Origin: Zobellia roscoffensis
GTDB lineage: Bacteria > Bacteroidota > Bacteroidia > Flavobacteriales > Flavobacteriaceae
DNA: 64,000 bases
Direction: 5' to 3'
Assembly (NCBI RefSeq): GCF_015330165.1
Contig: NZ_JADDXT010000002.1
Coordinates: forward strand, 3,871,646-3,935,645
Below are positions 17,833-26,172 of the stretch, one piece after another (position 1 is the first letter of the stretch; each line of letters starts with the position of its first letter). The position numbers and the translations under genes were made by a program. A model generated the notes under the pieces. That model saw only the letters and a list, made by a program, of their open reading frames with translations. It made no database searches and was not told the DNA's origin.

Positions 17833-18912
17833 TTAAAAATCAATAGCTCCACTACCGCGTTCTTTATTTTTATTCTTCTTTCGCTCTTCTTTCTTTAGTT
17901 TTTTCAATTCTTTTTTAGACGGTCCTAGATCAATATCTTCGGCGCCACTACCGTTTTTCTTGTTTTTCCGTTCTTCTTTTTCTTTCTTTTTCATGGAGTT
18001 CTTTTTAATTGGACCACCATTTTCGCCAGCGCTTTGTTCATCTATAGCTTTCAACTTATCTTTGTGAAAATCAAAACGGTAGGACCCGCCCACAGTTATA
18101 AAAATTCGAGAAGGCGTGTTTTTAAAACTAGCCCCAAGATTAAAATCTACTTGTAGGTCATCAGTCAATAAATGAGCTACCCCACCACGAATCAAAGCAT
18201 CTGAGTAGCGATCACTTTGTATACCTTGGTTTTCTACAAAAGCACTCCATTTAGGGTTGCGGAAGGCATGGGATAAAGAAATTAGATAGCTTAATTCAGG
18301 GTAGTCTGTTGTAATGCGGTCGTAGGCAATATTTGTAATAAGAACAAAACGAGGTGTTAATCTGCTTTGTGTGGCTACCATTCCGCGGTATGAAACTGTT
18401 GGGTCTCCAACATAAAATGGATTTTCTCCTAGGTTAAAAGTAGCACCACCATAAAGGGAAACAGATGGAATTAAATTTTTAAATTTGAAACCATAATTCG
18501 CTTTCCAGCTATAAAGGTTAGGCTTATTGCGTTCTGGATTCTTGTAACGGTCATAAATTAAGAATTTAAGTCCCACACGATTTCTTGAAAAATCAGTAAA
18601 ACTCTCAGATGTTCCTAAACTATTATAAGTGATATCTTGGTTTACGTAGGTTCCTTCGTAATTTATTTCTAGTTGCTCAAAAAGTAAACCATAACGTAAA
18701 GAGATATCCGAGCCCCAAATATTGCTTTTGGTATCTAAAAGCGTGTGATCGCGTTGTTCATAGAGAAGACCTGCTTCTACTTGCAACACATTTCTACCCA
18801 CCGCATAAGCACTAACGGATAAACCGGGGCGGTTAGAATTTATTACATCTGTATATTGAGCGGTTCCAATTAATGGGAGGGTGAAAAATAAGGATAAAAG
18901 ATATTTTTTCAT
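17833..18912 (-). CDS. Outer-membrane protein (MetA-pathway-like transporter family) with Lys-rich repeated tail
   Basis: The 359-residue precursor has a signal peptide (MKKYLLSLFFTLPLIGTAQ). A barrel of about 270 residues has alternating strands (NRPGLSVSAYAVGRNVLQVE, YGGATFNLGENPF, ending FITVGGSYRFDFH). It resembles the phenol-degradation MetA-like outer-membrane transporter family. The last 75 residues are a charged Lys/Glu tail with two copies of a basic block followed by GSGAEDID and GSGAIDF. Such a tail after the final beta strand is unusual. It is flanked by a GNAT gene 85 bases downstream; no substrate can be inferred. Confidence 0.75.
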   Translation of the reverse strand: MKKYLLSLFFTLPLIGTAQYTDVINSNRPGLSVSAYAVGRNVLQVEAGLLYEQRDHTLLDTKSNIWGSDISLRYGLLFEQLEINYEGTYVNQDITYNSLGTSESFTDFSRNRVGLKFLIYDRYKNPERNKPNLYSWKANYGFKFKNLIPSVSLYGGATFNLGENPFYVGDPTVSYRGMVATQSRLTPRFVLITNIAYDRITTDYPELSYLISLSHAFRNPKWSAFVENQGIQSDRYSDALIRGGVAHLLTDDLQVDFNLGASFKNTPSRIFITVGGSYRFDFHKDKLKAIDEQSAGENGGPIKKNSMKKKEKEERKNKKNGSGAEDIDLGPSKKELKKLKKEERKKNKNKERGSGAIDF

Positions 18913-19128
18913 TTTGGTGTTACTTTCTTATTCGTTTCAAATTGTTCATTTGTGCAGAATATGGATATACACTAAATATCTATCAGAGCTTCTTTTCAAA
19001 AGAAAATGGTTGCTACCCACTGCTTTTTTGGGCAGTTTATACCAACTATCATTTCTGTAAGGTTCTTCAAAGAGGGTACTTTAATAATATTTTAGCACTT
19101 CTACACTGTTATTACAACGTTAGAATCG

Positions 19129-19136
19129 TATTTTTG
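19129..19136 (+). promoter_or_regulatory. Candidate -7 element for the DUF4834 gene
   Basis: TATTTTTG matches TAnnTTTG and lies 22 bases upstream of ATG 19159. The -33 element is not evident. Confidence 0.35.
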
Positions 19137-19158
19137 ATATAATCATTTTGAAAAAAGT

Positions 19159-19428
19159 ATGGCATTTTTAAAGACAATCTTAATTATTGTATTGATCTAT
19201 TACCTTTTTAAGATATTGGTAAAGATGTTTGCACCTAAGATTTTTGGGTATGCGGCTCGTAAGACACAAGAGCACTTCAATGAAAAGTTTGGTGATTTTG
19301 CTCAGCAGAACAATGCTCAGAGACAAAATGACCAGGTAGGTGATGTTATAATTGATAAGAAACCTTCTAGAAAGACCTCTTCTAATAATAAAGTTGGGGA
19401 CTATATTGATTTTGAAGAAATTGATTAA
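19159..19428 (+). CDS. DUF4834-family small membrane protein
   Basis: The 89-residue protein has one N-terminal transmembrane helix (AFLKTILIIVLIYYLFKILV). A polar tail follows with GDVIIDKKP and a C-terminal KVGDYIDFEEID, the conserved ending of the DUF4834 family of Bacteroidota. The VGDYIDFEEI-type motif occurs twice in loose form (VGDVIID, VGDYIDF). In this phylum the gene commonly precedes a YfhO-type membrane protein, as it does here. Function is unknown. Confidence 0.85.
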   Translation: MAFLKTILIIVLIYYLFKILVKMFAPKIFGYAARKTQEHFNEKFGDFAQQNNAQRQNDQVGDVIIDKKPSRKTSSNNKVGDYIDFEEID

Positions 19429-19610
19429 TATTTTTTATCCGAGAACATTTTTTCCTTTTGATAATAGCCTCTACTTTCGTGGGTCTTGAGCCAAATTATT
19501 CAATGTTTATTTTCTTAAACTTATAGCTCTGTCTTAAGTTAAGATCAAAACAAATTCCAAAGTCGAGATAACTTCATTATTTTAGCCAAATCAACCCGAT
19601 AAATCCCATT

Positions 19611-22067
19611 ATGCAAAAAGGATTGAAGGCCTTCTTCGTACATTTTTTTGTTACCGTTTTTTTTGTGATTGCCGCTTTGGCGTATTTCAATCCTGTGCTT
19701 CAAGGCAAGGTTATTGAACAGTCAGATATTGTTCAGTTTACAGGCATGGCCAAGGAGCAGAATGATTTTAGGAAGAAAACAGGGGAGGAGCCCTATTGGA
19801 CCAACAGTGCTTTTGGTGGCATGCCTACATATCAGCTTGGGGCTTATTATCCTCATGACTATGTGAAAAAGTTAGACAATCTCATTCGGTTTTTACCAAG
19901 ACCAGCGGATTATCTATTTTTATATTTTATCGGATTTTACTTTTTACTTTGTTGTTTAAAAGTTGATTACCGGTTGTCTATTGTTGGAGCTTTAGCTTTT
20001 GGGTTTTCAACGTATCTCATCATTATTCTTGGTGTAGGGCATAATGCGAAGGCCCATGCATTGGGATATCTTCCCATGCTATTAGGTGGAATTGTATTGG
20101 TGTTCCGAAAAAAATATCTCTGGGGATTTATTCTTACCGCTATTTCCATGGCATTGGAAATTAGGGCCAATCACTACCAGATGACCTATTATTTTATGCT
20201 TCTAGTATTGATTTTAGGAGTAGTATATTTAGTTGATGCTATTCGCACGGAAAAATTGAAACATTATTTTAGTTCTGTAGGGCTTTTGTTGGTAGCTGTT
20301 CTTTTGGGTATTGCAGCAAATGCCACAAGCCTAATGGCTACAAAAGAATATGCGGATTGGAGTACCCGTGGAAAATCTGAACTAACAATTGACCCTGAAG
20401 GGAACACCAAAGAAAATACTGGTGGATTGGAAAAGGCATATATCACCCAATGGAGTTACGGTATAACTGAATCACTCAACCTATTTGTACCAAGATTATT
20501 CGGTGGCTCTAACAATGAAAATTTAGGCGAAAATTCAAAAAGTTATGACTTTTTAATTGATCAAGGTGTTTCTCGTAGTCAGGCTTTGAACTTTTCTAGT
20601 GGATTGCCTTTATATTGGGCAGACCAGCCTGGTACATCGGGTCCAGCTTACATTGGGGCAATTATTTTCTTTCTATTTATTCTGAGTCTGATCTTGGTAA
20701 AAGGAAAGGCCAAATGGTGGCTACTTGGTGGCGTAATCATGTCCTTGTTGCTTTCTTGGGGAAAGAATTTTAGTTTCTTGACGGATATAATGATAGATTA
20801 TTTCCCGTTGTATGATAAGTTCAGGGCGGTTTCGTCTATACAGGTTATTTTAGAATTATGTGCTCCCGTATTAGCTGTTTTAGCTTTGCGAGAACTTTTT
20901 AGACCCACGGTTGACGTATCAGAAAAGCTAAATGCACTAAAGATTTCATTTTTCACAGTTTTGGGTATAAGTGTTGCCTTGTTCATTTTTAAAGCTGGTT
21001 TTGATTTTGAAGGACCAAGTGATGAGTTCTTAAAAAGAAACTATGGGGATGAATTGGTTTCCTTAATTGAGGCTGATAGAAAAGCGGTCTACAACTCGGA
21101 CCTTTTACGATCTATGATATTTGTGTTCTTATCTGCATTAGCATTATGGTTTTATATCAAAGGAAAGCTAAAAGAGAACTTGGCTATTGTTGCTGTTGGA
21201 GCTTTAATTCTTTTTGATTTGGCAGGGGTAGGTTTACGTTATGTAGATTCGGATAATTTTGTTTCAAAGCGAAAAATGACACAGCCTTTTCCAGAAACGG
21301 CTATTGATCAAGAGATAAATAAGGATAAAGGTGTTTATAGGGTTTATGACCCGCAAGAAGGAATAAACGGAGCACGTACATCTTATTATCATCAATCTAT
21401 TGGGGGGTATCATGCTGCAAAACCTGCCGGTCTGGAAGATTTGTTCAGCTTTTACGTATATAAGGGCAATATGGGTGTGTTGAATATGCTAAATGTAAAG
21501 TATGTAGTGCAACAAGATGAAGAGGGAAAAAGTTACCCGGCAGTCAACCCAAATGCAAACGGAAATGCATGGTTTGTCAAGGAACTTGTTAAAGTAAACT
21601 CAGCAGATGAAGAAATTCAAGCTTTAGATAAATTGAATACAAAAACTGAGGCAGTTGTTAATTTAGCCAAAGTGAAGAATCTAAACAATTTTGAGTTTAA
21701 AGTAGATTCAACGGCGGTAATAATTCTCACAGATTACGAACCCAATGATTTAACGTACCAGTCAAAGAACGCAAATTATGGATTGGCTGTTTTTTCTGAA
21801 ATGTATTATCAAAATGGATGGAATGCCTATATAGACGGAAAACTAACAGAACACATTAAAGTTAATTACACACTTAGAGCACTTGAAATACCTAGCGGAG
21901 AGCATACCATAGAGTTTAAATTTGAACCTGAAGTCGTAAGGATAGGTAGTCAAATTACTTTGGCCAGTTCTATTGTAATAGCACTTATAGTTTTAGGTGG
22001 AATTGGTTTTACAGTCTTCGGTTCAAAGAAAAATGAGGGCCAAGAAAAGAAAGAAGTTCAAAAATAG
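19611..22067 (+). CDS. YfhO-family membrane protein (GT-C-like glycosyltransferase)
   Basis: The 818-residue polytopic protein has about a dozen transmembrane segments. The large central extracytoplasmic loop (SNNENLGENSKSYDFLIDQG) and the long C-terminal soluble region (about 570-780) are typical of YfhO proteins. It ends with a last membrane helix (ITLASSIVIALIVLGGIGF). Bacillus YfhO is needed to glycosylate lipoteichoic acid; the family is thought to move lipid-linked sugars on the outer face of the inner membrane. Its closeness to a family 4 glycosyltransferase and a flippase suggests a role in surface glycan assembly. The glycosyltransferase starts 42 bases downstream. Confidence 0.85.
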   Translation: MQKGLKAFFVHFFVTVFFVIAALAYFNPVLQGKVIEQSDIVQFTGMAKEQNDFRKKTGEEPYWTNSAFGGMPTYQLGAYYPHDYVKKLDNLIRFLPRPADYLFLYFIGFYFLLCCLKVDYRLSIVGALAFGFSTYLIIILGVGHNAKAHALGYLPMLLGGIVLVFRKKYLWGFILTAISMALEIRANHYQMTYYFMLLVLILGVVYLVDAIRTEKLKHYFSSVGLLLVAVLLGIAANATSLMATKEYADWSTRGKSELTIDPEGNTKENTGGLEKAYITQWSYGITESLNLFVPRLFGGSNNENLGENSKSYDFLIDQGVSRSQALNFSSGLPLYWADQPGTSGPAYIGAIIFFLFILSLILVKGKAKWWLLGGVIMSLLLSWGKNFSFLTDIMIDYFPLYDKFRAVSSIQVILELCAPVLAVLALRELFRPTVDVSEKLNALKISFFTVLGISVALFIFKAGFDFEGPSDEFLKRNYGDELVSLIEADRKAVYNSDLLRSMIFVFLSALALWFYIKGKLKENLAIVAVGALILFDLAGVGLRYVDSDNFVSKRKMTQPFPETAIDQEINKDKGVYRVYDPQEGINGARTSYYHQSIGGYHAAKPAGLEDLFSFYVYKGNMGVLNMLNVKYVVQQDEEGKSYPAVNPNANGNAWFVKELVKVNSADEEIQALDKLNTKTEAVVNLAKVKNLNNFEFKVDSTAVIILTDYEPNDLTYQSKNANYGLAVFSEMYYQNGWNAYIDGKLTEHIKVNYTLRALEIPSGEHTIEFKFEPEVVRIGSQITLASSIVIALIVLGGIGFTVFGSKKNEGQEKKEVQK

Positions 22068-22109
22068 TCTGTAAAGATTCCCCAATCTTACACCTAGTAA
22101 TTTACACTT

Positions 22110-23381
22110 ATGAAAAAAGTCCTCATTATCACCTATTATTGGCCTCCTGCTGGTGGTCCGGGTGTGCAGAGGTGGTTGAAGTTTGTAAAATATCTTCGGA
22201 ATTTTGATATTGAGCCTATTGTTTACATTCCTGAAAAGCCACATTATCCTATAGAAGATGCAACTTTGACGTCAGAAATCCCTAAGGATTTAAATGTGTA
22301 TTCCCAACCTCTTTTTGAACCATACGGACTCGCGAAACTGTTTTCGTCAAAAAAAACAAAACGAATAAGTTCAGGTATCATACAGACTAAAAATCAATCA
22401 TTTTTTGAAAAGACGATGTTATGGGTCAGAGGCAATTTTTTTATTCCCGATGCCAGAAAGTATTGGGTTAAACCCTCTGTAAAATATTTGACCGAAGTCT
22501 TATCTAAAGAAAATATCAATACCATAATAACAACAGGACCACCACACAGTGTACATCTAATTGGTAAGCAATTAAAGAAGGACACAGGTGTTACATGGTT
22601 GGCAGATTTTAGAGACCCTTGGACGTCTATAGGCTATCATAAAGAGTTAAAACTTACCAGTAGTTCAGAAAAGAAACATAAAGTATTAGAGCATGATGTT
22701 TTAAACGAAGCCGATAGAATTTTGGTTACGAGCCATACTACAAAATTAGAGTTTGAGCAGATTACAAATCAGTCAATTTCCGTAATTACGAATGGTTATG
22801 ATTCCGATTACCAAGGAGATGCCCATTTAGATCGTAGGTTTACAATTTCTCATATTGGTTCTTTGTTGACAGGTAGAAACCCAAAAAACTTATGGCAAGT
22901 GTTATCGCGGCTTGCTGCTGAAGATGCTGTTTTTCGTGGGGACCTTCAATTGGAATTTATGGGGGTTGTTAGCCAAGATGTAATGGATTCAATGTACCGT
23001 TTTGAATTAGGGCCATATATAAAAATGCTTGGTTATGGTTCTCATGCAGAAGCCCAACATAAGCAACAACGGTCTCAACTTTTGTTAATGGTAGAAATAG
23101 ATAGTGAAGAAACCAAAGGAATAATACCAGGAAAACTTTTTGAATATATGATTGCGAAAAGACCTATTTTGGCTATTGGTCCAGAAGGTTGGGAAGCAGG
23201 AAGTATAATTAAAGACATGAATGCAGGTGAGGTTTTTAATTATGAAGCTCAAGCAGAACTAAAGAAAACGATTCTTGAGTGGTATACTGCTTTTAAAAAG
23301 GATAGGATTATATCAGAATCTACGGGTATTGAAAAGTATAGCCGAAAGGCACTTACCCAAGAACTTTCAAAATTACTGTAA
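22110..23381 (+). CDS. Glycosyltransferase family 4-like protein
   Basis: The 423-residue protein opens with KVLIITYYWPPAGGPGVQRW, the usual GT-B family 4 start with a glycine-rich acceptor loop. It has WLADFRDPWTS and VITNGYDSDY at the domain junction. It ends with a nucleotide-sugar binding region around EIDSEETKGIIPGKLFEYMIAKRPIL. It should transfer a sugar from an NDP donor to a growing lipid-linked glycan in the cytoplasm. The stop shares a base with the start of the flippase gene (TAATG), so the pair is translationally coupled. Confidence 0.88.
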   Translation: MKKVLIITYYWPPAGGPGVQRWLKFVKYLRNFDIEPIVYIPEKPHYPIEDATLTSEIPKDLNVYSQPLFEPYGLAKLFSSKKTKRISSGIIQTKNQSFFEKTMLWVRGNFFIPDARKYWVKPSVKYLTEVLSKENINTIITTGPPHSVHLIGKQLKKDTGVTWLADFRDPWTSIGYHKELKLTSSSEKKHKVLEHDVLNEADRILVTSHTTKLEFEQITNQSISVITNGYDSDYQGDAHLDRRFTISHIGSLLTGRNPKNLWQVLSRLAAEDAVFRGDLQLEFMGVVSQDVMDSMYRFELGPYIKMLGYGSHAEAQHKQQRSQLLLMVEIDSEETKGIIPGKLFEYMIAKRPILAIGPEGWEAGSIIKDMNAGEVFNYEAQAELKKTILEWYTAFKKDRIISESTGIEKYSRKALTQELSKLL

Positions 23382-24844
23382 TGGGGTTGGTATTTAAACA
23401 GTCATTGAACAATTCAATTATTACCTACCTTGGTTTTGGTCTTGGCGCCTTAAATACTTTGGTGCTGTATTTACAATTTATGGAACCCGAGTATTACGGT
23501 TTGCTGCAGGTAGTCTTATCAGCATCTGTAGTTTTAATGCCTTTGCTTGCTTTTGGGGTTCCAAATACGCTAGTAAAATTCTATAGCGGCTTTAGCGATG
23601 CGAAATCTACAGATGGATTTTTAACCCTCATGTTATTTTTGCCTTTAGTTTTAATGCTCCCTATAGCTGGTCTTACGTATTTGGTAAATGATACTATTGG
23701 AGATTTCTTATCTAAGGAAAACCCCATTGTTAAAGGCTATGTGTGGCATATTTTTTTGATTGCGATGGTCATGGCCTACTTTGAAGTTTTTTATGCTTGG
23801 GCACGAGTACACATGAAATCCGTTTTTGGTAATTTCATGAAAGAAATTTTTGGCAGGGTAGGCCAGTCTACACTTTTAATCCTTTTATATTTTGATGTCA
23901 TATCTGTAACGTCATTTATAGACGGACTCGTAGTTGTTTATATACTGCGGATGATTTTTATGAAAATTTACGCCTATACTTTACATAGGCCAAAATTGGT
24001 TTTTGACTTTCCGGACAACACGCGAAAAATCTTAGTGTATAGCGCACTAATTATTCTAGGAGGGTCCGTAGCAATCGTACTTCTAGAAATAGACAAAGTT
24101 ATGATCAATCAGTTTATAAAGATTGAGAACGTGGCTTATTATAGTGTGGCTAGTTTTATTGCTTTGGTCATAGCTGTTCCATCACGCTCCATGCACCAAA
24201 TAACGTATCCGCTTACGGCGGAGCTTCTTAATAAGAACGATTTAGCAGGGTTGAGCAGACTTTATCAAAAGAGCTCATTGACCTTATATATTATTTCCGG
24301 ACTTCTGTTTGTTCTCATATTTTTGAATTTAGATGATTTATACGAACTGTTGCCCGATGCTTACCGAAACGGATATATGATTTTTGTTTGGTTAGGGTTA
24401 GCGAAACTCTATGACGCCATATTAGGAAACAACAACTCCATTTTATATAATTCTGATTATTATAGGGCAGTTTTGTATATGGGATTGTTTTTAGCTGTAG
24501 TAACCGTACTTTTAAATATTTGGCTTATTCCGGCGTATGGTTTAGACGGTGCTGCTATTGCTAGTTTTTCTGCATTTTTCATTTACAATACCGTAAAATT
24601 AATATATGTAAAAATGAAGTTTAATATGCTTCCATTTACCAAAGAAACGGTGCAGGCATCCGTATTATTGGTAATAACTATACTAGCATTTTACTTTGTA
24701 AACCTTTCTTTTCACCCTATTATAAACATTATCATTAAGGGCGCTGGGATAAGTATACTTTATATAGGAGTCCTATATAAGTTTAGAATTTCAGAGGATG
24801 TTTTTCAGCTCTTATCCAAAGTATTTGGAAAGGAACAACAATAA
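23381..24844 (+). CDS. Wzx-type polysaccharide flippase (MATE/MVF superfamily)
   Basis: The 487-residue protein has about 14 transmembrane helices, the size and layout of Wzx/RfbX oligosaccharide exporters. An N-terminal amphipathic start (FKQSLNNSIITYLGFGLGAL) and the conserved segment LEIDKVMINQFIKIENVAYYS in the middle support this. It would flip an undecaprenyl-linked oligosaccharide across the inner membrane. It is coupled to the upstream glycosyltransferase by a one-base overlap. No Wzy or Wzz is nearby, so this is a partial surface-polysaccharide cluster. Confidence 0.87.
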   Translation: MGLVFKQSLNNSIITYLGFGLGALNTLVLYLQFMEPEYYGLLQVVLSASVVLMPLLAFGVPNTLVKFYSGFSDAKSTDGFLTLMLFLPLVLMLPIAGLTYLVNDTIGDFLSKENPIVKGYVWHIFLIAMVMAYFEVFYAWARVHMKSVFGNFMKEIFGRVGQSTLLILLYFDVISVTSFIDGLVVVYILRMIFMKIYAYTLHRPKLVFDFPDNTRKILVYSALIILGGSVAIVLLEIDKVMINQFIKIENVAYYSVASFIALVIAVPSRSMHQITYPLTAELLNKNDLAGLSRLYQKSSLTLYIISGLLFVLIFLNLDDLYELLPDAYRNGYMIFVWLGLAKLYDAILGNNNSILYNSDYYRAVLYMGLFLAVVTVLLNIWLIPAYGLDGAAIASFSAFFIYNTVKLIYVKMKFNMLPFTKETVQASVLLVITILAFYFVNLSFHPIINIIIKGAGISILYIGVLYKFRISEDVFQLLSKVFGKEQQ

Positions 24845-24947
24845 TTCTACCTTAACATAACTAAATTGTTAAGCTGTCCCCCAAAAACAATTGATATTGG
24901 CCTTGTGCTGTTTAAGTGAATTTTTATTAGAAGTAAGATTAAAAAAT

Positions 24948-25736
24948 ATGGGGTACATCATTAAAGGAAATCTAAGGGCTTGTTTGTATTTAGATTTTTA
25001 TGAAGCCCTAGATAATGTTCAGGTAAATATTTATAAGGCGTTGGAAGGGGTTGAAGAATCTAGTGCCTTCAAAAACCAGCTTGAGATGCTATCACCCAAT
25101 GCGGTTATGGCTAAGGAAAAAAGGCATCTAGGAACCGGTTTTACGGATGAGGATGGAAATTACAGAATCAATGTTTGCGATTTATATACTGAGGGCGCTA
25201 TTGAAATAGATTTAGTGGTTTCCGATAAATTAGCAACACTTAAGAAAAGAAGTAATCCTATTCACTTTACCGCTCGTCGTTTAATGCCCATCTGGCGGAA
25301 TAATAACAACAAGATTAAAGAATTTAGCTGGAATTATAGTTTCAGTTTTCAATTTTGGAGTCAATTAAGACGGCAGTTCGATATTTGGACGATTCTTGGG
25401 AATGTAAAATCTGCAGTAGATAAAACAACTCCCATTAAAGGGGTTGTGGTCTCGGCGATTGACGTAGATTGGGTAAAAGATGACTTTTTAGGAAGCGCAG
25501 TTTCCGATAGTATGGGGCAATTCAGAATAGATTATAAAAGTATTGACTTTAAGCAAACCTATCTCTCTCCGCTCATTAGTATTGAAACTCCTATTTCTTC
25601 CATTCCAGGGCCAGGTGTTTATTTCAAAATTCACAATTCTGAGGGTATTTTGTTATATGAAGAGAATAGGGCTATGGGTAAGACCCAACAAAGGAGAAAT
25701 ATTCCGCGTTGTTTCAATATTGACTTGTATATTTAG
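24948..25736 (+). CDS. Protein with transthyretin-like repeats, unknown function
   Basis: From ATG 24948 the protein is 262 residues (MGYIIKGNLRACLYLDFYE...). A TTG at 24891 would add 19 residues without support. Two beta-sandwich segments carry the carboxypeptidase-regulatory/transthyretin pattern: GTGFTDEDGNYRINV near residue 65 and GSAVSDSMGQFRIDY near 185. The region before the second repeat is Trp/Arg-rich (FSWNYSFSFQFWSQLRRQFD). There is no signal peptide, which is odd for this fold. It lies between the flippase and the molybdoenzyme genes and cannot be assigned to either. I do not recognise the full-length family. Confidence 0.65.
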   Translation: MGYIIKGNLRACLYLDFYEALDNVQVNIYKALEGVEESSAFKNQLEMLSPNAVMAKEKRHLGTGFTDEDGNYRINVCDLYTEGAIEIDLVVSDKLATLKKRSNPIHFTARRLMPIWRNNNNKIKEFSWNYSFSFQFWSQLRRQFDIWTILGNVKSAVDKTTPIKGVVVSAIDVDWVKDDFLGSAVSDSMGQFRIDYKSIDFKQTYLSPLISIETPISSIPGPGVYFKIHNSEGILLYEENRAMGKTQQRRNIPRCFNIDLYI

Positions 25737-25789
25737 GGTCAATTAAGGCTTAAGGTTACTTTTACTAGCCAACAACAATATTGTCTCAA

Positions 25790-26158
25790 ATGAAAATACG
25801 GATAAAAGGCAACTCCATACGCATGCGTATTACACAGACAGAAGTGTCTCAACTTTGCAAAACTGGGTATATTCAAGAAGAAACTCAATTTCCCCAAAAT
25901 ACTTTCACTTATGCTTTGAGTAGTAAGGCAGATGCGTCAGAGCTAATTGCCAATTTTGAGGATAATAGAATAACCTTGGTTTTACCTTCAGAAACTATTG
26001 AAGGTTGGGAAAACAGTAAAAAAATTGGATTTAGTAATTCTACTTCTCTGAAAGACGGTAATAAGTTATCTCTTTTGGTTGAAAAAGATTTTACCTGCTT
26101 AGATGATAGAGGGGAAGATGAGTCTGATAATTACCCTAATCCGAAATTGCAACATTAG
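25790..26158 (+). CDS. Small protein partnered with FdhF/YdeP-type oxidoreductase (DUF7009-like)
   Basis: From ATG 25790 the protein is 122 residues, starting MKIRIKGNSIRMRITQTEV; an upstream TTG at 25781 is less likely. The N-terminus is a basic beta strand, and the C-terminus is acidic and ends in FTCLDDRGEDESDNYPNP, with one Cys. Homologues with this start and this Cys-Leu-Asp-Asp-Arg motif typically precede FdhF/YdeP-like molybdoenzymes, as here with 14 bases between the genes. It may help mature or bind the enzyme; this is inference from position. Confidence 0.7.
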   Translation: MKIRIKGNSIRMRITQTEVSQLCKTGYIQEETQFPQNTFTYALSSKADASELIANFEDNRITLVLPSETIEGWENSKKIGFSNSTSLKDGNKLSLLVEKDFTCLDDRGEDESDNYPNPKLQH

Positions 26159-26172
26159 AAATAGAATTGAGT

